From: Phlegmacium glaucopus
Taxonomy: Eukaryota; Basidiomycota; Agaricomycetes; Agaricales; Cortinariaceae
Assembly (NCBI GenBank): GCA_015039465.1
Contig: MU130542.1
Location: 261,768-325,767 of the forward strand
DNA length: 64,000 nt
Reading direction: 5' to 3'
Part shown: one piece after another, positions 44,580-55,734 of the stretch
How positions within the stretch are numbered: position 1 is the first letter of the stretch
Layout of the letters: each line of letters begins with the position of its first letter
Made by a program: the position numbers and the translations under genes
The notes under the pieces: generated by a model
The model's database searches: none
Seen by the model: the letters and a program-made list of their open reading frames with translations, nothing else
Told to the model about the DNA's origin: nothing

Positions 44580-46061
44580 GTGTGAATTCGAAGTCAGACT
44601 AGTGAGTGGATGAGCAATTCAAGATACACAGTTTAATTTGCTCAATTTGTTATCAACACATAGCTGGGACTGAGAACGATCTGTAAGGATCAGATAATAC
44701 AGATATCGGGCGCTGAGCAGTGAATTTAAGGACGGCGGGTGATGGGAAGACTCTGCCTCTTGCTGTTGAACGTGGGATCGTAGTTCGGTTTCCACCCCAT
44801 TTTTCAAGTCCGATTTCCAGGAGTCATCAGGTCGATCCCTGAGCTGGCCACTCTGTTCTATCAAAAAAGTAGAGCGCCGTAGCGGAAGAATCTTGCGCTG
44901 AAAAGGTTGGTGGTGCATTGCGAGAGAGAGTTAACCAGATGATTAACGTTCTGCATGAGTTGAGAGAGAGACTAGGTCGTGAGGCAGTGAGTGAGTTGAC
45001 CTCGATTTGAATCCATATGCCGTACAACCCAGTGGCCCGCAGGTTATGTGATTACGTTATGCTGTGATCCCATTTTTTTGCGGTCTTTTGCTTGAACCGA
45101 TGTTGAACTGCGACTTCGGACGGCATCCAGACGACTACATTTCTATTGCGGACGACGACGACCACCAGAAAAGAATCCAAGACAGCCGATAAGGTTGATT
45201 CTTGGGAATTATTTTGATGATCATGTAAAGTTAAGCACATCACACTAGCCGGACGGAATGACAATGTGGCGTTATTGAAGTGTTGTCGTGAAGGGCTTAG
45301 AAAAATACAAGAAAAATGGCATGTGACTTTTCTTTTGTCTTCACAAATTCAGGGTACGATACACTTATTTACCCAGGCTGTCAACACTAGTACTGTCGCA
45401 GCGTTTTTACCCTCAACAATCCACGTTCAAGTCCAAGCTCTGACTGTGAATACGGGGAAGCCGAGTCTCTTGGGTCTCACTCTCAATCTTCCCCTCAGTC
45501 TTGTCGCTTGTAACGCTTGGCCTCAAGGTGTCGTCGCCTGCTTCCTGGTTGGTGTCGTGAAGCCATTTTATTTGCTCCTTTTCGGGGCCCATTGGTGTGC
45601 AACGAGAGTAGTTGAGGAGGGGAAGAGTCAGTGAGAGTGATTGGGAGTATGACGGGGTAGAAGCAAGTTGGTGAAACAGAATTTGTCTCATGAAACGCGT
45701 TATCAGCAGGGTTCCGGACAGGAATTCTTTCGATCCTTGTCCAGCGCCATATCTCTTCTGGAATGACTTGGTATGGCACGTAACGATGGAGTCCTGTTTG
45801 ACTTCACAAATCAAGGTGGTATCGTCATCATTTTTAAAGAAACCATATGCATATCTCTGATAACACAGTGTAATACTCGATCAAGTAGCGGATGTATGTA
45901 AACCATATTTTCATTACATATTATAATTAGTGTGTAAAATGACCAGGTGGCGTCAGTACCTATCTACCAACGACATAGTATGCCTGTGCCTATTCATCTT
46001 TCGCGGCAAAAATAGACAGATGCGTGATTCGATTCTTTGTTCAGCTACAGAGGACTAGGGC
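44580..46061. repeat. 5' flank of copy C
   Basis: The first kilobase duplicates 21781-22870. From about 45450 to 46050 it also duplicates 7110-7670 (TATGCCTGTG, CTATTCATCTTT and GCGGCAAAAATAGACAG in both). The + frame 45266-45634 (122 codons, KCCREGLRKIQEKWHVTFLL .. LLFGAHWCATRV) is the longest open version of the unknown relic; it has hydrophobic stretches but no domain that I know. The frames end at non-matching stops in the other copies. Confidence 0.5.
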
Positions 46062-46700
46062 TGCACGCCGTGACCGTACAGTACGGAATGGACGGACCCG
46101 TAGTACGGTTGCCGTACCCGTGCCGTCAAGGCTCAGCTTGACCAACTAGACGGACGGTGGACGGGACAATCAATGACCGTCCATTACCGTCGCAAAACGG
46201 CCGTTGACGGTATTCACGGTATTGTACGGTATTGTACGGGTACCAATCCTTATTTTCTCACACCAACACCACCGTCTGTACGAGGTGTATGCCTGCCTGA
46301 CTGCTAATACAGTTCTGACTTCCTGCCAGATCGAGAGACAATGATTGCAGCAGAAACCCAGAGCCGTCTGGCTAGACACGCCAGACGCCACCAGACTGCC
46401 AGATCTGGTGTGGAGAAACTAATGACGCTCCCGATACCATAACGGTTTAATGCCCCACAACGGGATGCCGATGCCGGAAATTTTTCTGGTCACATAAAGA
46501 ATTTCTGATTCAGTTGAGACTGAGAGGTAATTGCCATATGAACTCATAAGTTTCCATTCCGGCAGTTCATAGCAAGAATGTCAGTTCAGATCAGGAATCT
46601 AGCTCTTGTGACAGTTCCTGGGACAGTTTCGGACACAGTTTAAAGCATGAAATCATCGTTAATGGGCTAGGGGACGCAGGAGATACACAAAACATGACAC
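46062..46700. mobile_element. Insertion of unknown type with CCGTAC-rich end
   Basis: At 46060 the duplicated sequence (compare 7662-7672, GAGGACTGGC) is interrupted by TAGGGCTGCACGCCGTGACC. The next 180 bases are dense in CCGTAC/GTACGG. A TAGGG start with subterminal short repeats is typical of hAT ends. A second motif cluster, GCCAGACGCCACCAGACTGCC, follows at 46380. I did not find the matching right end; homology to the unit resumes at about 46710. It may be more than one insertion. Confidence 0.4.
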
Positions 46701-47440
46701 GTATAGACCGTAGAGTACTGAATAAGGACAGTAGTGAGACGAAAAAGTTACCCAATTCCATAACATTTATCTAGATCGGCCCAATATTTAAATTGAGCGA
46801 ATTCCGCTTGTTGCGGAAAGGGCTCAAAGTCCGTGTTGTAGTTGGATATATCTTATGCGACGAGGTTGGCACCAGGTCAAAATATCGGCAATGGAAGAAC
46901 CGTATATTAAGCCTCCAAAGGTCAGTCTGGGCATTGGATGAACCGGCGTTTTGGGTAGATTTTGTCATCGAGGGTATCATTCAGCTGTCGAAAACGAAGG
47001 TGATGAATTTGTTTTTGTTTCAAAGTCATTCCAGGAGAATATTTATGTGTTATGGAAGGATTTCTGAAAGGAATGGATTATATGCATAATGACTAACGAT
47101 GCGAGGAACCTTAGAAACACTCTCGGGTTGATGACAGAAAGATACGTACCCAAAGTTTAATTGGGGAGCTGAATCAATTACACGAGTGCCACCAGGCGAT
47201 CGAACGAAGGGAGGATTGGTTTTTCGAGATCAGACGACGAGTTATCTTCTGAAGATCTCTTGGTGGCCCTCTGTTCGAAATCAGCACCTGAAAGGATTGA
47301 AAAAGTATTCAAGTACGAACTGAGAAGCGCCAAATAGAACGCAAGTCATTTGCTCCAAGGGCGCACATCTAGTTGGTCTAACCTAGGATCGGCATAATTG
47401 GTCGCGGATTGTAATTTTATGAGGGAAGTGATGATACGTC
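46701..47440 (-). pseudogene. Histidine acid phosphatase relic (copy 2)
   Basis: Similar to 8130-8830: the same bases around CCCAATTCCATAACATTTAT and the region encoding AQFEYRADLDK, here altered. The C-terminal part (YINELLARL, HD motif) is missing, lost at the insertion before 46700. No open frame. Confidence 0.55.
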
Positions 47441-47449
47441 TGTTCCGTA

Positions 47450-48540
47450 AGTTGCGTGTTACCAAATTTGGTAATTGCGCTGGCTTAGTTTGTTACTGAG
47501 ATGTAGAACGCTTTCACTGCTATGTCCTCTTAGAACTCATCTACTACACCTAAGGGGGCTCCTCCTTCCCAGGCTTCTCTTTGAAGTCTCCTCCGGCGTG
47601 CAAAACCTTGATCATAAACCAATTTGGTGGGCTCGTGCTCAGCATCGCAGTTCTCGATGGTGTGCTTATAGGACTCAAATACTTCATAATGGAAGACAGC
47701 TCAATGCACTGAATAACCTCCGCGCGGTCAACATCTCTTTCTTGGGTCCTGACACAAGATAAATCATGGTTCGACTCGAAGCTCATGCAAGGTGTTGAAA
47801 GAAGCAGAGGACGCCAGGGACCTCATTGCCGTTGTTCTTGGCCAAATATGTGTGGTTGTGGCAATGTTGGATGTTAAGTTGGTCTGGGCTTTCACGAGGA
47901 GTTGGCTATTAACGTTGGCGGGTTTGGCTATTGCGCCGGTCTTTGCGGGTGCTATGGCGACTGCGTGCGAGATGAAGAATAGGAAGGCCAGGGGATTTTG
48001 TGATGTAAGCTTTTTCTTACCCTCGGTTTGTTTCCTTCTTTTTTTACTTATGAGGATGATTGTTAGACCATCATCAACATTCGTGACATCCGGTCCATGA
48101 GGTTCGAAGCTTTTTCAAGACTCAGTTCGATGCTTCAGTGGAAGGATGCCTTTCGACGGGTGTTCGCGGAGCTTTCGTTGAAGGATGCACATATGGTGTT
48201 TCCAGTGGCCTTATCTACCTCGCCGAAGCGCTCCTGCTCTACGTCGATGCTGTTCTCGTTTCCCAAGGCCGGTCTTCGTATCTGCAGATGGTGGAAGTTT
48301 CGAATTTGATGCTTTCGGTGACGATTGGGTCGCAACTTATGGTGTTAGTGGGTTTCAAGTTTAACTTTTTTTTCTCTTGCTAATGCCTATTTTTCCTTCT
48401 CTGCAGCCCAGAAAATTGCGAAATCCACACAGGCCACGGCCGATCTTAACAAACTACTCTCACTCGACACCAGCGAAACCTCCGAATCCCCAGGCGGTTT
48501 CAAACCGGGGATATCCGGGACCACCAGACTCCACAACGTC
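47450..48540 (+). pseudogene. STE6/MDR-type ABC transporter relic (copy 2, longest)
   Basis: Pieces: KTLIINQFGGLVLSIAVLDG then VLIGLKYFIM (about 47600-47690), LTQDKSWFDSK (47750), a frameshift, AEDARDLIAVVLGQICVVVA (47800-47860), WAFTRSWLLTLAGLAIAPVF, CEMKNRKARGF, LIYLAEALLLYVDAVLVSQG (48210-48268), YLQMVE, SVTIGSQLM, QKIAKSTQATADLNKLLSLD (48408), FKPGISGTTRLHN. This is the second transmembrane domain of a pheromone/multidrug exporter up to the start of the nucleotide-binding domain; P-loop, signature and Walker B are absent. It contains the empty hAT target site at about 48190-48210. Confidence 0.8.
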
Positions 48541-49423
48541 AGCGATCAATCTCGAGTTGAAGAACGCATTCATCGAGCGCAGAGAGCCATCTTGACCCCT
48601 GACAAACCTTGGAAAGACTTCTTAGACAATTAGGACAAAGAGGACCTTGTTTCTGAGTTACGTTTCTCAAACAATTGTGTCCCATTACAGATCAGTGGGC
48701 CTGAGGTGGCATTTCGGTGCGTTGCATGCTTTCTCATGTTTCTTCTCTTGCTTAATCTCCTTTTCTAAAAACTAAAAGGTTTAATTGCAAGTGTCAGTAG
48801 GGCTAGGAGAAGTAGCAATGACATCGCCCTCGTCAAAAGTTTGGTCACTGCTTAAATAAAAAGCCAAGCTGTATCATCTTGCTCGCAGTCACATGTGAAA
48901 ATAATACGGCTTCACCTTGTCTCCTTATTAGCTAATTTCTGGTTCATCTTTTTTGGCTCTAGAGAACCAAGTTGCTCATCGCCTTGGCAAGGAGTATCAT
49001 CCAGAAGGGAAGCGAACGATTGGTATGTTCTTCAAGTCCCAGTTATTCTATGAAGACTATCCCTCAACTTCATCGTCATCATACTAGGTGTGCTCACAAA
49101 GCCTGATCGTATTCTAAGTGGAGAAGACACAAATTGGCCTTCCTTTACTCGAAATGAAAACGAAACGCTGAAAGTAATTGGTACTGTGTTATGCGGCGCA
49201 GTTCAAGCGACATTAAGCTAGGCATCACATGGGCACAAGCCAGAAAAAGAGAGGAGGAATCTTTTGCGATGACGTTACCATGGTCTGTAGCTCGACGCGG
49301 TCTATCAAAAGTATTTGAAGACCGTCTAATTTTGTGGACAGGTTGAGCTCCATTTTATCGGACTTGATTTCGAAAAGGTCTGTTTCAATCTCTTTCTTCC
49401 TTTCCTACTCATAGTTTATTCTT
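48541..49423 (+). pseudogene. Dynamin-like GTPase relic (copy 4), truncated at poly-A
   Basis: As copies 2 and 3 up to the spacer before DELEKY. Pieces: RVEERIHRAQRAILTPDKPW, stop TAG 48631-48633, LQISGPEVAF, AHRLGKEYHPEGKRTIG (48978), LTKPDRI (49100), ITWAQARKREEESF (49225). It stops in CATAGTTTATTCTT at 49423, where the other copies continue with TCTTTTGCCTTCT. Confidence 0.8.
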
Positions 49424-49448
49424 AAAAAAAAAAAAAAAAAAAAAAAAA
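49424..49448. repeat. 25-A homopolymer at a junction
   Basis: A run of 25 A joins the truncated dynamin relic to the 3' end of the Plavaka accessory gene. It could be an assembly join, a poly-A from a processed insertion, or slippage. Confidence 0.9.
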
Positions 49449-50595
49449 TCTTTGTCCGCGCCTATCTCCCCACCATCATCACTATCCAGATCATTGCCAT
49501 CGCTTCCTGGGCTTGGACGCCAATCTCGACCACCTGTGCTCAATTTTTCTGGAGCCTGAGGACGAGCACTGGCAGAGGTGGATGTTGCAGGGGTGGTAGG
49601 TGGCGGTTGGAACGGAGAAGGGACTTGAGCCCTTTGCTTCCAATTGCCGCGTAACCCCCCTAATTCTGTCACTTTCCCATTCAATCTGACAAAGAAGTCG
49701 CTTTTGTCAGCCAGGAGTACAACATGAGATGACACAACACTGCCACTCCCACCCAAACTTGGATGTACTTCACTTTCTTTCTTTGTTCATCTTTCTCCCT
49801 ATCCAGTAACCGTGGGTCTGGGTGAGCATAAACTATTGGAGCGACTTGGCGATGTGCTTGAACCTCCGCTTGGAGCTTCCCTTTTTCCTGGATGTTCGAA
49901 AAGGTCAGCTCCTTCTGGCAGTCTGATGAACTAATGGAACAACACTTACCTTTTTCTTTTTCTCCCACCGATTTTGTGTTTCCCTGTTCGGCTGGACCAT
50001 TGAGTCCTCTGACACGTCACCACCACTGGCACCTTCCTCTTCATCATCTTTATGATCAGCAGGTTTGTACGCATAGTCATCTTCATCTTCAGAAATACCA
50101 AGACGAGCTCCATCAGAATCGGTGTCAACCATTGATTCAGGTGGGAGCTGCACTGGGGGATCAATATACATCTCATCCCAGTCGGTTTCCAGCTCATCGA
50201 CCTCCTCCTGATTAACGATGGGCTCGATCTCAGATCTCGGCCGCTTTCTTCTTTTGAAGTTGTTCCTGGTACATTTTCATCGTTTTGAGATCTGGGCGCT
50301 CTGAAACCGACTGACGTTCTTTTTGTGAACGTTGCACAGCATCTTCAAGGGAGGCGATCCGTTGAGCACTTAGCTTGCGCTTTTCCTCAGCGTCGAGGAC
50401 TTTCTGCCTTTTCTGAGTTTCCATGGCGACTTTTTTGGCAAGTTCAGCCTCCTTTTTCTCTTTGGCTGCTTGCTGAATCTCGGCTTTCGTTCTTTTAGGT
50501 GGTTTTGGATTCTCGGTGGGATGATCGCGTGGGTATGTAGTCTTGCGCTTGCCCGAGGCACGCTCCAATCCTTGATCCAACTGTGTTTCAGACAT
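49449..50595 (-). CDS. Plavaka accessory protein (coiled coil), 3' end lost
   Basis: Begins at ATG 50595 (MSETQLDQGLERASGKRK), head-to-head with the transposase. Exons: a Lys/Glu-rich helix (TKAEIQQAAKEKKEAELAKK, then QRIASLEDAVQRSQKERQ), an acidic part (MVDTDSDGARLGISEDEDDY), and EKGKLQAEVQAHRQVAPIVY..DREKDEQRKK, then a Pro/Ser-rich tail with GGRDWRPSPGSDGNDLDS, running into the T-run at 49448. Intron-like gaps lie near 50245-50225, 49950-49895 and 49770-49690. I know such coiled-coil partners in Plavaka elements only as hypothetical proteins. The 3' end is cut at the homopolymer. Confidence 0.55.
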
Positions 50596-50769
50596 ACCAT
50601 GCAAGTTGCAAGTTACGAGTCTACGTGGGATGAGAGAAAGGACTAATGGCAAACATCGGCGTTGTGGTTCATATTTTTGTTGATCGTGTTGGTGAGTCAT
50701 GTGGTTCAGTTAATTGATACTCCTAACTTAAAGGCACAGTTCTCTCTTTAGTACCCGTATTTTCTCCCA

Positions 50770-53700
50770 ATGCCGCGAGGTTCTCAACGCAGAGGCTTCG
50801 AGATTTTATCCTGTCCGTTCAAAGCATGCCCAAGAACCTTTCGCAGTGAATCAGGACGCACAAATCATGTCCGTTCTGTTCACCCAAGGGACAATAGGCA
50901 TCGGGTCGTCGTGCCTGGCATTCAAGTCCCACCGTCACCAACTCACTCATCACCCCAGCTGCCTGACAACGACTCGGATCTGTTCGTGGAGGGATCTTCA
51001 GGACAATTTCCAAGTCCAGAACCGCCTCATGCAGCACCCGAGCAAAAAACCTATCATCCTTTTCTTAATGGTTGGTTTCTTCAGGTTCTCTTACTATTCT
51101 CTTTTACTAACTCTATCTTTTTTAATCCAGGACGCCCCTGCAACAAAAATGGTGATTTTCCTCCAATGGGAACTCCACCACCCCCTCGCCCTACCGCTGC
51201 TCCTGGGGACTGGATGCCTTTCGACGATGAGGTTCAGTTCAAAGTCGCTGATTTCCTTTACCGCCAGGAAGAGATGTCGCAGGGAAACATCAACTATCTC
51301 CTTGAACTATGGGCGTTATCACTCCTCAAACACGGTAGTGTTGCACCTTTCAACACCTATAAACATATTTATGATAGGATTGATGCTATTGAAGAAGGTA
51401 AGCCATGTTTTCCCTTGACGACATCTTACATCTCTGTACTTACAAAATCGAACTTGAAAAGGTGACGCTCCCTGGAAGTGCTTCAAGACCTCTGTCGATG
51501 ACTCGGAGGTTGATGACACTACACCCAATTGGAAAAAACAAGAGTACGACATCTGGTATCGCGATCCAGAGGTAGTTGTTCGCAACATGCTCGCGAACCC
51601 AGACTTTCACAAAGAGTTTGATGCCGCACCATATGTGGAGCTGGACAAGTATGGTACACGTCGACGCTCAGACTTCATGTCGGCAGATTTTGCCTGGCGC
51701 CAATGTGTATGTTGAATCTTTTTTTTTCTATTGTCAAAATTGATTTATTCGTTACTAGGATATGATTTATGAAGAAAACAAAGCCGATAACGATGGCAGT
51801 ATGTTCGTTCCTATTATCCTCGGCAGCAACAAGACTACCGTCACAGTTGGTACGGGTGACATTGAATACCACCCCTTATACCTCTCAATTGGGAATGTAC
51901 GGAACCCTGTTCGACGCGCACACCGCAATGCGGTCATCCCAATTGGCTTTCTTGCCATTCCGAAAAGTTTGTGGTCCCAAATCTGCAGAGCGCTTTAACA
52001 AACTTACCTACCCTATAGGTGACCGTAAATACGATAAGGACCCCACCTTCCGAAAGTTCAAGCGGCAGCTCTATCATTCGTCAATATCAGCAATCCTCTC
52101 CACATTAAAACCAGCCATGTCAACCCCAGCAGTGTACCGCTGTCCTGATGGCCATTTTCGCCGTCTCATCTTCGGATTGGGTCCTTTTATCGCAGATTAT
52201 CCTGAACAGATTATGCTGGCAGGTGTTAAACAGGGGTGCTGTCCTCAGTATGTTTTTATATCTTTCGCAGTCATTTCTGTCTATTAATACCAACTTAGCT
52301 GCACCGCATTACCTACAGATATTGATGGTGCGGCGTCTGTACGAAGAAACAAGTTGACAGACGCCCTTCTTGAAGAATTTGACTCAACAACATTGTGGGA
52401 CGAGTATGGTGTTGACGCAGAGATCATACCCTTTACACGCGACTTCCCTCGTGCCGACATCCATGAACTCATATCATCGGATTTACTCCATCAAGCTATC
52501 AAGGGGACGTTTAAGGATCACTTGGTAGAATGGGTTGGGGCGTACCTCGAGATAACATATGAGAAAGCAGAAGCTGATCGAATCATGGATGAAATTGACC
52601 GAAGGTATGTCTACTTACTCTGTATCTTTATTTTTCGCTCGTTTCTGAGTTCATAACTCAGGCTCGCAGCTACGCCAGCATTTCCTGAGCTACGGCGGTT
52701 CAAGCAAGGTCGTCGCTTCAAGCAGTGGACAGGAGACGACTCGAAAGCTCTCATGAAGGTATGTATTGTGGGATTTGTGATTTACAATCTCACTAATATT
52801 GCAATTACAAGGTGTACTTACCAGCCATTCACGGTCTCGTGCATCCAGATGTGGTCAAATGTGTCTCCGCATTCCTTGATTTCTGCTACCTGGCCCAGCG
52901 TTCCGACTTTGACCGCAATACCCTTGACGCCCTCGACAATGCCCTACATCGCTTCCATACATATCGTGAAGTGTTTCGATCATCGGGTGTGCGTGAGAAT
53001 GGCTTCTCGCTACCACGCCAGCATTCCCTTGTCCACTACCGTGTCAACATCCAGGATTTTGGTGCACCTAATGGACTGTGCTCATCAATTACAGAATCTC
53101 GCCACATCACAGCTGTCAAGAAACCGTGGAGACGCTCAAGCCACTTTGAAGCCCTGGGTCAAATGTTAATCACCAACCAACGTTTGGACAAGCTAGCGGC
53201 GGCACAAGCAGATTTCATTGCACGTGAGATGCTGCCACCTAATCGAGGGCCACCGCCTGGAGCTACCGTGGATGCCAATGACAATGAAGGAGGACCTATA
53301 GATGATGAGAAGGTCATGGCCGATGTCCAGCTGGCACGGATGAGAGGTATGCCTGCTGTTATTATCGTTCCTCGTGTTATACACTAATATATTAAATAAG
53401 AACACAAATACCCATCAGACGTCTATGAATTAGCCAATTACATTGAGACACCAACCTTTCCAGCCCTCCTCCATGCCTTCCTCGATGACCAACTCCGTGA
53501 AAGCGAACTTGGAGATGTTGACTCTGACTCTGATGACGACCTCCTGGAAGGCATATCTCCCATATCAGTATACCACTCCGCCGTTGCCTCTTTTTATGCT
53601 CCAAGTGATCCATCAGGTATCCGGGGCATGCGTCGTGAACGGATTCGGTCCACCCCTTCCTGGCGCAGTACAGGACCTCGCCGTGACTGTGCGTTTGTTG

Positions 53701-54062
53701 TGGAGAAGCAAAATGAACGTGGCTTTCGGGGTATGAGTGTGGTACACATCAAATTATTTTTCTCATTTAGCTATGAGGGGGAGAAATATCTGTGCGCTCT
53801 TGTGGAATGGTTCAAGAAGGTTGGCCGATCCCCCAATGAGCAAACAGGTATGTGGGTAGTAAAACCAGAAGAGGATCGCCATGGAAAGAGGTTGACAACC
53901 GTTGTACATTTAGACACAATTCTTAGAGGTGCTCACTTGATTCCTGTCTATGGTAGCAGTTTCATTCCCCCCCATTTTCGTCACTACTGGTCTCTAGATG
54001 CATTTAGGGCTTTCTTTGTAAACAAGTATGCTGACCATCATGCTAACGAGGTTGCTTTTTAA
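50770..54062 (+). CDS. Plavaka transposase, apparently intact
   Basis: Nine exons: 50770-51070, 51131-51397, 51462-51706, 51759-51966, 52019-52247, 52299-52604, 52662-52758, 52812-53346, 53401-54062. All introns are GT..AG and 51-63 nt long, phases agree throughout, and the total is 2850 nt (949 aa). N-terminus: a C2H2-like finger, CPFKACPRTFRSESGRTNHV..H. Core: IWYRDPEVVVRNMLANPDF, FVPIILGSNKTTVTVGTG, YPLYLSIGNVRN with H for the first Y, RRAHRNAVIPIGFLAIPKSD, CPDGHFRRLIFGLGPFIADY, CCPHCTALPTD, and a C-terminal NIQDFGAPNGLCSSITESRH region. These are hallmarks of the Plavaka group of CACTA-type transposases. It is the only transposase in the window with no visible lesion, so it may be active or recently so. 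Confidence 0.9.
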
Positions 54063-54400
54063 TTGTATGTAGATATTGTGAGCCAGTAGCTTAGACTTGG
54101 GTGTACTAGTTCTGGCAGGCAGCAATGAAATTGACTGTCTGATAGAACACAAATTCAGAACATTATGGATTTATGATGTGGTTGTGGCTATATCAAGATT
54201 CTGACAAAAAAGGGAGAGGACGAAAATTATGATGTCGTTATGGCTATATAAAAGTTCTGACAAAAATTGGATTGCTGGCAGCTAAACCTGCCAGACGTAC
54301 CAGACATGCCAGACATGCCAGACCATGCCATACGGATGGACTTTTGCTGATGTATTTAGGCCATAGAAATATCTTATTATGGAGCTATCACAAATGTGAT

Positions 54401-55734
54401 TTAAATGGCTGGTCACTACCAATCGAACGATCTTTCGTGGCCTGAGGAGCATACGGCTCCTGGAGACGTTATTCGTGAAGATCTCTCTGAATTTATTTTT
54501 AAGTATGCTAACTGTTCTAGTTCTGCCTTTTTTTCATGAGCATTCATGGTATTGAGCATGCCACCCATCTTTAGACATCAATAGACCCATTGTCAGTGTG
54601 CGTTTCCAGATCTCCTCTGTTACTGTCTTATTAACCTATTTTTTACCTTGCACTTGCTTCGTACTGTGACCTGTGCTGCCTATCCGATCGTATGCTTCCT
54701 ATTTTTGCCTTCGAGAATCCCACCTGACATGTATAGGTACCAGCGATACCCCCCGAATGTCATTCTTAACTTCTTAAATCAACCTGACTCACCTTTGTTG
54801 CAATCAAGTTTATGTTCCTTGGGTCAGTACTAAAGGAATTCATTGGGTTGACCACAAAAAGTGTGACTGTAAAGGTTTATGTACGTCATTGTCAGCTAAA
54901 ATCGGTTCGTCAATCCTTTTTTTGGTTAGTGTTTGTTTCCGATATCGTCTAACGAAGACATACCTTAGAGATATCTCATTATGGAGTTACGAATGTGGTT
55001 CAAATGTCTAGTCACTACCGGTTGAATGATCTTTCAACCATAAAGGTTCATGTATGTCATTGTCAGCTAAAATCGGTTCGTCAATCCTTTTTTTGGTTAG
55101 TGTTTGTTTCCGATATCATCTAACGAAGACATACCTTAGAGATATCTCATTATGGAGTTATGAATGTGGATCAAATGTCTAGTCACTACCGGTTGAATGA
55201 TCTTTCGTCGCCTGAGAAGTGCATCATGGCTCCTGGAGACATCATTCTTAGAGGTAATTTAATTCTCTGAATTTATTTTATGCTGCTACCTGTTCTAGCT
55301 CTGCCTTTTTTTTGGTGAGCATTCATTGTCTCAAGGCATGCGACACATCCTTAAAATATTTTAGACGTCTATGGAAGTCATTGTGCATTTCTAGATGTCA
55401 TATTTTATGGACCAGTCTTATTAACTTACTTTTCAATACTACCTAGCTGCACTTCATGCTTTACTATGGTGTATGTCCTGTAGTAGCTACCTGGAATATA
55501 ATTGATTGTAGTGGATCTACGGTACAATAAGCCTGATGAAAGACTAACAAAAGATGGCATGCCAAGCCAGTCTTAGCCAGAGATGATCTTCATGAAGCTC
55601 TCTGCTGGTCTCGGAAAGATTCTCAGCAGTCTCTTAAAGATGACCTTGTCTTTGGAAGAAAATGTACCTGTCTCCCGAAAGATGTACCGTCTCAACGTCT
55701 TTGAGGTCTATAGATCTTTCCAAAGATCCCAAAG
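54401..55734. repeat. AT-rich region with duplicated exon-like segments
   Basis: A segment encoding HYQSNDLSWPEEHTAPGDVI (54411) recurs in altered form at 55185 (HYRLNDLSSPEKC..APGDII) and partly at 55010. A tandem duplication of period 171 lies within it. There is no intact gene. It could be the 3' flank of the Plavaka element or a separate relic. Confidence 0.5.
54871..55211. repeat. Tandem duplication, period 171
   Basis: Unit 1 starts AAAGGTTTATGTACGTCATT at 54871, unit 2 AAAGGTTCATGTATGTCATT at 55042. Both contain GTCAGCTAAAATCGGTTCGT and TCACTACCGGTTGAATGATC. They differ by a handful of bases. Confidence 0.9.

Larger units (their letters stand above)
49449..54400. mobile_element. Plavaka (CACTA-like) DNA transposon, left end missing
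   Basis: Defined by two divergent genes, the accessory gene (minus) and the transposase (plus). The left end is lost at the A-run. The right end is not resolved: after 54062 comes AT-rich sequence with paired direct repeats (GATGT.GTT.TGGCTATAT.. at 54173 and 54232) and a CCAGAC-rich stretch at 54285-54325. No CACTA terminus was found, so the limits are approximate. Confidence 0.65.

Noticed and set aside
49424..55734. CACTA terminal repeats for the Plavaka element
   Set aside because: CACTACC occurs at several places (54413, 55012, 55184), but only inside the 171-bp repeat family and without an inverted partner.
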